Below are positions 23,001 to 35,000 of a stretch of 64,000 nt of DNA, one piece after another. This DNA is from Steinernema hermaphroditum (taxonomy: Eukaryota > Nematoda > Chromadorea > Rhabditida > Steinernematidae). The stretch covers positions 1,550,001-1,614,000 of the forward strand of contig CM059622.1 of assembly GCA_030435675.1 (NCBI GenBank), read 5' to 3'. Each line of letters starts with the position of its first letter. Position 1 is the stretch's first letter. A program made the translations under genes and the position numbers. The notes under the pieces were generated by a model, which had not been told where the DNA came from, did not search any database, and was given only the letters and a program-made list of their open reading frames with translations.

Positions 23001-26000
23001 ATGGTATTCAATTTTTAGTCACTTCACACCACAAAAAGCAATCTTTGAACATGAACAGTATGGATCGCACTGTAACTACAAAGTCCATTTTAATTGCCTG
23101 CTCGAGAGTATTTTACGGTGCATCTATCGCATGGTGCACCTATGGAAAAAATATTTTGGTCAGTTTTTGTTTTTACCGTTCCAACTCCATCAAATCAAGG
23201 ACACCCGGTCAGTTTGCGCGAATCAAAATCGGTCAGTTTGCGCGAATGTGGCATCGGTTTTAAATGGCATTAGTTTCGCGCGAACTTGCGTAATTTTCTG
23301 TGCGCAATCTTGGAATGTAATAATTTATTCAATGCATACTATACAATTCGGGACTATAAATATTAAGATTCTGTAGTGAGCAGTTCTTCTGAGGTGTCCT
23401 GGTCCCTTTGGACATTATATCCTATTACTGCTCCTACTCTTGTCAGATACTTTTCGACGAATTCCCAAAATTCTTCGACGCTTGTGCCGGAATCCAGTAT
23501 GTCTTCCAATCTCCTGCGGGCTTCTTGCAGCTTCTCGTCGTTCGCAATTGCTGTAGAATGGCGAGGACGGGGTTCGATCCTTAGCAGGAGGACATCTCGG
23601 ATCCTCGTTTCCTCCGCATGCTGTACATTCTGGAACGTAGCTAGCCATTCTCCTAGTGGCATATGTGGAGATCGCCAATAATGGCGCTGTGCGCTATGGT
23701 AGGCTTCAGCATGATTTGTTGTTCGGGGTCCTTCTGTCATGTCGTAGAGGTTAACGAAGTCGAGTCCCAGTGGGTTGTCGATCCATTCGTTCGAGTAGTA
23801 GTCGAATAGCTCCGTGATCTTCTGGCAGACTCCCGGCATCCAGTCATTTTCTAGGTCATCTGTGGGTAGATTCCTCCTGAGTAGTCGAAAGGCAGGTGCC
23901 ACGTAGTACTGCGGAAGGAGAGAGAGCGCTCCTAGTTGTCGCACTATCCTCTCGAGCATGCTGCGAGTTGAGTCCGGCCATAGTAACGCTGTATTGATCC
24001 GGAATTTCATCCAGGGACTTCACAGTCGGAAATCGTTGGGCACGAGCCCGTCGGAAGGTTCTTTTCGTGACTTCAGAGCTTCCACAGGCATGCCCTCGAA
24101 TATTGTCTTTGATGACTGAAGACTCCTCTGAGTGCTTCTCTAAGACACGCTGTGGCAGCTCGGTGAAGGTGGCTCCGATCCTACCGCCATTCTTCTTGAG
24201 CTTCGCGATTGCTTCACGCCTGACCTGCATTCCGAGGACTTCTTCCCTTTCGCGCGGTTCACAGACGTGCTCGAGTAAAGGGTCGATGGGATCGCTGAGG
24301 AATACATTCGAAGCCATGTCCACGATAATCGTAGGAAGGTGAGCTCTGGTGTTCGTTAGTACTTGTCGGCATCCAGTGCATGCGAATGTGGTCCTAATTT
24401 CTCCTGTAGTCCTCGAACGGTATCCTCCTCGATACTTTGCCCATGTGTAGACCAATGCGCTGTCCTGTTCGTTGTTGCTGATCGGGGTGACAATCAGTTT
24501 CTTGCATCCATAGCGGCTGTTGAAGCTCCATTCAACATCACCAAAGTTCGTCATTTTGTTGTTCGAATCGGAAATTTGACTCTGAGGAATGAACCCTCAC
24601 CTTGAGGGTAGCTAAAAAGCTGACAGACTCTGCGCACCGGTGCAAACTGTCTAGTCCAGACGAACAGAGAGACGACATGTTGTCTGCAGTAGTTTCCTTC
24701 TTTAGCGATATCACGTTATTATCGTTTTAGAACACGTTCGAGCTGATTTTGCCTTGCTCGAAAAAAACGAGCGAGTTCCGAAACCGATGCCATTTCAAAA
24801 CCGATGCCACATTCGCGCAAACTGACCGGTTTTGATTCGCGCAAACTGACCGTTCGCGCAAACTGACCGGAACCCCAAATCAAGGAATGCACAGCTGAGT
24901 TACCTCTATTGTTGATTAACGACCCGGTGCTTGCTTTACCAAACACTCCGAATACTTATCCACTGTTTTTTTTTGCACGTTTTTGTAAGCAAATTTTGAA
25001 CGCTGATATAGTTTACTGTACGTCAACAGACCCTGCGTTCTTTTAAAATGAGGACCGGACACAGCGGTGTGCAACATGAATCGCATTTTTTCATTTTTGA
25101 GCGGAACGATACCGGTGAATAGCCAATAGTCAACTGTGAAGGGAAAGAAATCTGGGTCGATGTGTCGAACCTGCGACCCAAATTGCACAGGCTAAGGCTT
25201 TACCACTACACTTCACGCCTGAACTACGAGTTTTACGAGTTTTTACGAGTGGAAAACAATCTCAATGGCAAAATGTATTTTATAAAACACTCTTTGATTA
25301 TAATTTTTGGAATAACCGACTTGATTTGCGGATCCAGTATTCAGTGATGCACTTCATTTGAACTATAAAGCACAATCTATATCGTAATCACAAAACAATC
25401 CTTTTTAGATTTGGAATGTAGTCATAGATGCCAAGTGACTCGGAGCCGAGAAGAGCTGGTCATTAAAAGTTCGAAGTTATAGTGTTACAACCTTCAGATC
25501 CTCTGGTGTTATGGCCCTATACGGTAGGAACCTTCCACACGGTCCTTGCCGATTTTTTTGTATTGAGAATCTAATAATATAAGCTTTTTGTTGTGCAAAG
25601 GCAAAGCTATCTTAGGAATTCCATGGTCGCCTTCGCACGTGCTTCGGTGTGGTCAGGCAATTCGTGGGTATGGCTCGTCAAGTTGCGCGTAGAAAAAGGA
25701 TGGTCACTTATGAACTTGATATGAAATGAATTGTTTCATTTTTGTTACCCGAACTAAGTACAATGCATTTGGTTATCAAAATCGAGTACCATGGTTTTGT
25801 TAAGCCGCTAACTGACTCAGAGCCTTACCAGCAACCAAGTCTAACCAGCAATTAAACTATCCTGTTTTTACATTGACTAGGACCTTCAGCCGCGTCATCT
25901 TATTCATAGTCTTTCCATTATTGTTCTCTCCATACTGTAGCTGAGTAATAGCAGTAACACTAAACGTTGCTATTAACTCAAGGACCGTGTTTGAAATTTT

Positions 26001-29000
26001 TGCAGTGGCAGTGGAAATTGTACGATTTACCTCACGTTACTAAGTTTCTCTTTTTTTTGCGAAGTTTTGATCGAGATTCATCTCAAAATGTCTTCCATTT
26101 TTGTTATAGCAATTGTTTCTAGGGTTGACTTGACCTTTTACCTTTGCAGAAACGCATCATATTAAACTGATTGTAGAGTCTTAATTACGGAGCCTTGCTT
26201 GCTCATAGTATTTCGATGCCCTTCTACGAAGCTGTGCTTTCTATTTCTTGCAGAGTTATACACTGTGATCGATAAGTACTGTTGCACGTTAAAAAATTGT
26301 CACTCATTTTTGCATTTAGTTGGACGGATTTTAGAACACTGCTCATTTTTGCCGATTGTCGGCGCCTTTTTGAACGCACGCATGAATGAAACATCCCGAC
26401 CTGGGAAATCCAAATTATTACTCTTTCAAATGAGACACACTGTGCTTCATTCAGTACACTTCGTTACCTTATGTGAAGTGGATTAAAATATGAGTTTTGT
26501 TGCATGAGGCGGTAGTTCTCAGGTATTTTTTCAATTGAAGCTTCTGTTTGTACTTTACCCATTTTTTGGGATTTGAGGTTTTGAGTGCTTTTTGTTGTAC
26601 CCGACTGTAGGAACTGTCGCTATGTTACTTAAGATTGCACGGCTTGGCCCCCTTCGACTTGGGATATATCACCGAACGTCGTACATCTTAATGAAGCATT
26701 CTAGCACTGATTTTTTTCGCACACGTGCTTCCAATTTCACGAAGGATACTTTTCAACGTAACGACCCAAAAGCTATGGGAAATACAAGTTGCGATCTACA
26801 GGGTGTTCCATAAGTTCTGTAACGCCTAAAAATGGCTATATCTCGACGAAAATCCAACAGATTCTGCTTCATGGAAAACTCACTCGTTATGCTGATTTGG
26901 GAATAATTTAATCGAAAAAATTGATTGATCCGTGAAGGAGTCAACGAATTTCTTTGTTCGTGCCACGGCTATCAGACTCTTTCATTTTTCCCTTCTATAC
27001 TTCTTTCTGTGATGCGTCGGCACGTACCCAGTGGATTTTCTGGGCGAGATTAGCTTCAGGTTATCGTTCACAATGCATTGGGTGGATGGTTTCAATATTT
27101 TTGGACTCCAAGGCCATTTTTCTAATGTAGCACTCGGGATTTCGCTCAAATCGCTTCTTCACAGCTTAAATCATCAATCTGGTTCGCGCATTCTTCGGTC
27201 TTTCACTTCTAGGACTAGGTTCTATGAATATCGCGGTTTCATAAAGGCGCAGAAGTCGTTTCGCTGCCGTACAAGCTTTCCGCGAGCCAGATTCAGCAAC
27301 TTTCCTATGTCCGATTTTGACCTCCTTCCGCGAAATACGAAACGGCCGCGAAACTCTTTTCTTTGGAGGCCATGACAAATTCTTATAATATTGCGGAATA
27401 TAAGATATAGGATATAAGATAAAAAAGGGCCAAGAAAAACGCAGTAAACGTCAAAATAAGTGAAAAAAAAATCAACTCAAAACACACATTTTGAAATCCG
27501 TTACAGAACTTATGGAACACCCTGTATATTTAGGGGGGGGCCTCTTCAGATCAATTCAAATCATAAGGACATTCAGCGATTCACATATTCTCTTGGTGTG
27601 TTGAAAGCCACATTTATTCTTGGAAAAAATTGCCAATAAGATGAGATCCTCTAATACTAAATAGTGTTATCTAATATAGATGGAAATCACAATCACGAGA
27701 GTTGGCGGTAAACATTCTCAAATTTGGTTCGATAATCTCATTGAGGTCCACATGCGCAGAATATTCGTCGTGCGAAAAGTGATAGCCGGCATGATAGATG
27801 ACACAGTTGTTGATTTTTGGAAACATTTGAGCGTTGGAAGTTTCAGATTTTTGGAATTGATCGCAAACCCTTCCTTTAGAGTTATTTTGACTTTATTGGC
27901 GCCGCTGCATCGGGACAAAGCCAGTCAACGAGATGCGGTCCACTCTAAAATTTCCAGATCTGACTTCGAACGTGGGTTGTCTTCCAAAAAATGTGGATTT
28001 TTGTTCGACACTTCTACAGTTTCATGTCCTGTGGATGGTCTTCTACTAAGAGACATTTTTGAAAGTTGTAGTTTGTAGACAAACGCTGCAAACAACGGCA
28101 GTGATTTTGCCAGGCAGGCTTCTGAACTTGGCCGCTGTTGTCCCCCACTTATCCCACTCACAGAAGCGATTGTCGATGTGAAAATTTTCATTTTTTTGGA
28201 GGGGAACATTTCCAGTGCGATGTCGCCGATCGGAAGGAGAAAGTTTTTGCTAACGTTCTGTCATATTTTAAGCAAGTGCAAAATGAGTTCAGTGGGCAGA
28301 TGATGAAGAAAGATCAGTTTTTCTTGGCCAACCGATGGCGACCTCTGCAACTGCTCATCCTGTAGGTAGCATCGCATCCACCCAGAGCAGTTTTTAAAAC
28401 TTTTCAGTATTCAGTATACTTTCAGTATCACTCCAGCAGCAAATTTTTGTGTATGTGTATTACTCAGACTGTGTATTACTCATGGGAATAATCGGGACAA
28501 TGCCAAGAGGGATACGAGATTCAAGTACAAGTAGCGAAAAGCAGTTCTCAGGCTCAGAATGTGTCATTATTTTCACTTCATGGCGGTAGCCATCTAGATG
28601 AAGGTCTAAAGTGCCCTTTGTTCTGGAGCACTCTATAAGTGGATCGACTTACTCATTAATCGGTAGGAACTGAGGCTGGAGTACAATGAGTAGGAGGTCA
28701 ACACCTTTTTCAGGGAGTGCAGAAGTAGCCAGAAAACTCCTTACACAAGCTCCGAAATTTTGGCTATGCGTGTTGACATCAGATACTACATGATACCGGC
28801 ATCTTCGTGGGTGTTCCCCTAAGGCACTCAACATGTACAATCTTACACTAGAACCCCTTCTTTCTTGTCGTCAAACAAAGTCCTTTCTGTTCACACATTC
28901 ATCACGGCAATCTCTGAAACAACGCCTGATACATCCGGCGTTCTGTCGGCTTGTGTCACTCGATCCTCATCAGCTCATCCCACGAACATATGTCTTTACA

Positions 29001-32000
29001 CTTTGCTCATTGATTAGGTGTGCACCGCAGGGACTCACTCATTTTTACCTGAACACCCTCCCCCCACTCTTCTGATCCCCTCTGATTTCCCGCTTTTCAG
29101 ATCGTCATCGGCGAAGCGAGCCCGATCTCCACAGGAAAAAGCATTCAGCGCCTCGTTGAGGACCAGCAAGTTTTGGCTACGGATCTTGAGGCCGTGGAAG
29201 TGGCGGAGACGGTCGAGAAAGAACAAGAATATAAGGTAGGGTCACGGTGCTCGCCTACCGTACCCTTGACGCTGAGTTTTAGTCGAACAGCCTCAGATCA
29301 CGTGCTCGCCAGCGGAATCCAACAGCCGGCAGACGTGGTGCGCGTCCTCGGCGATACCGTAACCCCGGTGGCGATCCGTCCATCCACCAGCTCCCCCCTC
29401 ACCCTCATCGGATGTGAGCAAGCGGCCTCCTCCTCTTCGAGCCGTCATCATCAGGAAGAGGACGACGACCGGCAGACGACAATCGCGGATTCTGGTACGT
29501 CAAGCAGGCTCGGCCCTTAACGCGAACAGTTGTCCCCGTCGCAGACTTCTCCGTCTGTTTATTTTGTGATCACAAAGTTGAGGAGACGGCGCCGCTCTAA
29601 AAGCCCTCCTGTGTGTGTGCTCAAGATGATTGGATCGATAGGCCGTCGCGGCGCGTCGAAACGAGCCGTTTTTTTGTCGCTGGCGCTGTGACGCGATCTT
29701 TATCTCATATTTATGCGATCCGACCAGCTGCGGGCATTGTGGGGTGCCGCGAGGTGGCCCTTTTAATTCGGTTTATATCGGCGCCGGTTTGTTTAGCCGT
29801 GCATGCGAGTGGGAGCATGTGCAATTGGTCTTTGTAGTAGGATGGGGTTGCACCAGGATAGGGTTTCATATTAGCTTTTTTAGTTCCATTGTTGTCCGTT
29901 TTGAATAAAGGGGAGCCTCTGCCTCCTTTTGATATTTTTGAATAGAATAGTGACTTTTGTTTAGTGGGCTTTTTTTGGTTCACCAGTTGTCCTTTTGGAG
30001 GAAGAACTATTTAGAAAGAGGAGCCATTGCTTCGTTTCGTTACAGTAAATGACACCTTGCTTCAACAGACGTTCACGCTTTTGATGGTCAGGATACTGGA
30101 GGGTATTTCGTTCGAATTTCGAAAATTTTTGAAGTTCTAAATTCAACTCTTTTTTTGTCATTTTCAGGCAATATGGGTGAGGAAGTTGGCCCCCTTTTTC
30201 CGATGTTCCTATCGAGCTGGATTGTTCAACAAAGTTCGTCTTAATCGATTACGATTTTTGGTTTATTTCTCATTTACTCAAATTTTGTTGTTGATAAAAC
30301 ACCCATTCGGCTCAAACAGCCTCAGAGAGAGACCGAGTGGACGGTGGACGACCTGACCGATCGCTGGAGGCACATATGAAAGACTTAAACTCGTTTAAAA
30401 AAGTTGATAAAACACCCTCGACCAAGGGGACACTCGACTAGCAGTTGTCCATTTTGAAGAAAGAGGAGTGACGTTGTGACGTAGTGACGTTATAGTGAAA
30501 AATAGTGACATTTTCCTTAAATGAACGCTCATGTTTTTGATGGCTACGATGCTGAAGGGAATTTCTTTAGAAAGCTAAATGAATTCTAAACACACCTACA
30601 AGTGTTCTCAATGAGTTCTGAAAAATGGCGGCTTTGACCTCCTTGCTCAGTTTGCCAACGATCGGAGCGTAATTGACCATATTTTTGCAACTCTTTCTTC
30701 ACCAGTTTGTAGTCGATTTGACCGACGAAGTTGGCCCCCCGTTGTTTTGATACTTTTGTTGAACTCATTGGGTTTTAGCCCGAGTAAGTGACATTTTGCT
30801 TAAATCAATACTCATATTTTTGATGGCCAGGACAATTAGAATTTTTTTACAAAGGTGGTATAACTGAATTCTTAGGACACCGAGACGTTCGGGACATAAT
30901 CGAGCATAGGAAACTGAGCAGTTTGTAGTCGATTTGAGTGATGAAGCTGGCCCCGCATTTCACAAAACACGTTCTAATCGATTAGTATTTTTGCAACTTT
31001 TTTTTAGCATCTCGTCGTTCGTCACTAATGAACAGTAGTTCTCCGGCAGGGCACCAGTAACCCACCGGCAGGTAGGTCCAATGGACTAAACAGTGAATCA
31101 TTGCGACTTTATACGTTCGATTTATAATCGGTCGAATTCGGTTCGGCGCCGATTCCATTTGGCGGTCCCCATTTTTGTCTGCTGCAAGATTGGCATTTAA
31201 ATACGGTGGTGGTCAACATGTGGTCTGATTTGAATGCGGTCGACTCAAGACCCCAAATATTTTGAGTGAAATGCTCATTGCGAAAATGTGTTTGTGAATC
31301 GATTTTTGCAAAACATTTCGGGTTGGTATATCATTTTTTTGTAAAAAGGTATAGCACCTTCGACCAAGGGGAAGCGTTAGGGCTAAAGACCAAACAGTTC
31401 TCCGGGCGGCAAGGTACCAGTGCCTATCGGCGGATAGACCTAATGGACAGAACTGTCTGAGTGGCTCATTACAAACGCTTTTGTTTTGTAATCGGTCGAG
31501 GTCGGTTTAACGCTGGCCTCCCCATTTTATCTACTGTCTTCAAGGCTCCCCCATATCTGTTTATGTAAAAGAAATCCACTGCTTCACATTGAAATTTTGC
31601 CTAATCGATTGATAGTTTCCTTTATACATAGTTTCCGTTCGTCAAGCAAAAAATAGAGGTGCAATTCACTCGATGTCTTTCCCTCGGATTCTTTTCTGCG
31701 TGTCGAAGAACTCTTTGGGTATACACCGTTTGCTTCATTTTGATATTTTAAAATTTTCATATGTATTATGTATTTTTGCGATTTTGAGCGCCCATTCGAA
31801 CAACAAACGAAAAAGTGAATGCCAAAGTCTCCAAAGTCCTCCAAGAAATCCATTTTTCCTTTTGATTCCCTAATCTTGATCCACACCCATAGAATGGCTA
31901 CATTTTTTAACGAGTAACACCCTTAGCGCACACGTAGCAGAGAAAAGAGTCACATTTTTGAATAAGAGCCATCGGGGCTGAATTCTTTTTGACATTTTCC

Positions 32001-35000
32001 CGTTATATCCATGCTTGATATCTCGAGTCGAGTCGAATCTCAATTGCTGTACATAGTCCTCTTAGGATTAGCATATAAATACGGTGTTTCTTGGCCCCCA
32101 CTTTACAGGTCAGACTATCTATAGGCCATATGAAATCAGCCGGCTTACCTGCTGCTGAAAAGCCACACAGTTAAAGTGTGCTTTGTGTTTTGCTGCTAAG
32201 GTAAACACCCACGTGGTCTCATTGTTTGCGAGGAAATGAATGCTTTTTCTAAATGGCATAGGTCCACTCTTATTTTATCGTTTCGATGAGCTCCGTGACG
32301 TCTCCCATCGCTAACGGTGCCCCTCGTGACGCTGAGATAATCCCACGCCTTTCTGTTTATTTTCACAACTTTTTGCCGTCTCCTGTTTGAGCTCGGCCCG
32401 GGATCCACCTCCCTGTTTACTCAGTCCTTTTCAGATTGCTTCTCGCTGCCGGTATCGTCGTCAGACGCCGCGGTCGGTGTGTCGTAAGTGCGATCTTCTT
32501 CTTGTCTATTTGCATCCCGTTCCCTGCAGGCCTGTTCGCGTCAAGACCGAAGAGTTCTCGATCCCGTCGGTGCAGCGCGTGGTGATCGTCGACGCCGACA
32601 AGGAGAACTGCGCCCCGAGCACATCGTCCTCGTCGTTCTATCCCGTCAGACCACCGTCACGTGGCGAGGGAGAGGTTTGGCAGGCGAGCCGGGTTACGGT
32701 CATCGAGGAACCCGTTGCGTCCACTTCTCAGCCGTTGCTGCGGGAATCGAGCGTTGATCCAGAGCCCGAAACCCTCACGGTCGATGGGATGGAGTCGTGT
32801 AGACTGAGGCGATCGCGAGCCGTCGAAGAGGTGGCCGCCTGCGAGCCAGATCTCAGCGCTCAGCCGGCCAAGTCGGTCCTGAAACGACCGGGCGCGCCGA
32901 GCCGATTCACATCGAAAGAGGAGGAAGAGCTGCCGACTCGGTTGACCGACGACAGCGACAGTGAAGCGGACATCCAGTACAGAGACGAGAATGAGGAGAA
33001 CACGATCAGAAGGAGGCGGCGCATGCAGATGGGATCCATCGGACGGAGCACGAATCCGGCGATAGCATCGAAACTGGAGCCTCTTCCGAGTTCCAGGAGG
33101 CATTCTGAATCGTCGGAGGACGATCAGGATGAGAGCGAACTTTGCATAAGTGAGTCTTTCTTCACTTGTACGAAAAACAGATCTTTGGTACTTCACTAAG
33201 AATTTGATGAAAGTCGATTCACAACTGTCAAGTGTTAAGCCTACATTCAAACCTACATTTGTACACTATTTATTGTTACCAGTTGGTCGATTATGCCCAG
33301 GAGTAAATATTGCAAAACTAAGGGATGCTTACTAAGTGGCCCATTTTCAATGCACCAATCCAATACTTATCCAAGGCTCGTTTATACAAGCAGTTGCCGG
33401 AAGCACTTTGATGTAAGAACAGTGATTGGAATTAGGCGGCATTAATTGTGGGACCCATAACTACCCATTTTTATGTGCTTTCGTTGGGGCGTTTAGAACC
33501 GCACTAATTTTTGCAAGACTCTTTTTCAACGTTGTAAATGAAACATCCTAACTTGTTGTACAACCCAATAAGATCAAACTTCAGTCTTTTTTCGCTTATT
33601 TAAAGGAATGCATTTTAGCAGCTGGCCCTTGACTTCAACTTCATCCGTTATTTTTATACGTCACTTCGTTGTTGGTTTCTTTTAAGTTCAATTTTTGGCC
33701 TAGTCGGATTTCCAGTGCACAGGGTCTTATAACAATTTGGTTATACTGACTAAGTTACAGTTTTGTACTGATATCGTACTATCTATGCGAAACGAATTTC
33801 TAAGTTGGAATTTCGATATCTTTGAAAGATGCTTAGTCTGTTGGTAGGATAATAGATCGTTAAATTGCATATAGGGTTTTTAATTTTTGCATGTTTTAGA
33901 CCAGTTTCGGTAGTCGGTCGGGGGTATGAAAATGGAAAATATCTAAATTTTACGAAACAGATACATGCCGATACTTTAATGAACTCATCCCTCTCACAAG
34001 GGAACGGCCAAAAATGCAGCGCTAGGGTCGACGTAGGATCGTGATTTGCCAGACGTCGGTCCTAGGGGACATGTATGAACTTTAGAGCCGAACTAAAACA
34101 GTGAGGGTTGGGTCAATCACCGACGGATTTCTAGTCAGTGAGAGATGTGAGATGCATCTTTTTAAACGGACATGGGCGACTGGTCAACCGGTTGAACGGC
34201 TGATATTGATATTCAGATGAGCCGGTGCTGCATTCCATTCTTTCTTCACTTTTTTTGCAGCGAATTTTCTGTGAAAGACTATATGAAACCTCAAGACTCT
34301 TTCAAAAAATCCGCAACCCTCACGTCCTTCTCATCCACTCTCAATCAATCACCCCCACCAAAAATCCATCCCGTCTTCCCGCTATTCAGTAGTGCTTTTT
34401 AATAAATTTTTAATCGTTGCAGGCGGGCTCGCCGCCCGAATCAACCGCCGCGACACTCTGGCGCGGAAGCTGGACGCGCCGGACCCGGTGGACGACATTC
34501 CGAACCAGACGTCGGACGAGCGGCGCAAAATCATGCATCGCGTGTCGATAAAACTCGAAAGGTTCGTTTTCTTTTTGTCCGCCTTTCGCGGAAGTGCTTG
34601 AGAATTTGCGGCGACGTCCTAGCCTGCAGGCTTGTCAATCAAACTCTTCTCCGGACGGAGGAGAACTTCCCCGGGCGACAGCAGCTGATGAGATCGGAAT
34701 CTTCCGAAATGCGCTCCGGGGGGACAGGGAGGGTGGCTTTGTGGAAATTCACTTTTAGTGCTTCTCTTTCTCTTCATTGCTATATCTGTTCAACTTCTAT
34801 GTTAGAAGACATGGTGACCGTCCTTTGATGGCTTTTTTAAGAGGCAAAAGTGAAATTTTTAGTCTATTTTTGCAGTTTCAGCTGGCCTGGCGTCCAGACA
34901 TGACCATAGAGACCTCTTTCTTCCTCGATTTATCCGAACTTATATATTAGAAGTCCTGAAGGTGTTCATTTCTGGACCATCCTGAAGATTAACTTTTGGG

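Larger units (their letters stand above)
29495..32434. other. PHACTR intron 3, mostly repeats
   Basis: The 2.9-kb intron opens with the strong donor GTACGT and closes with CAGTCCTTTTCAG. Beyond the repeats listed separately (30040-30990, 31032-31545), nothing coding is seen. Confidence 0.5.
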
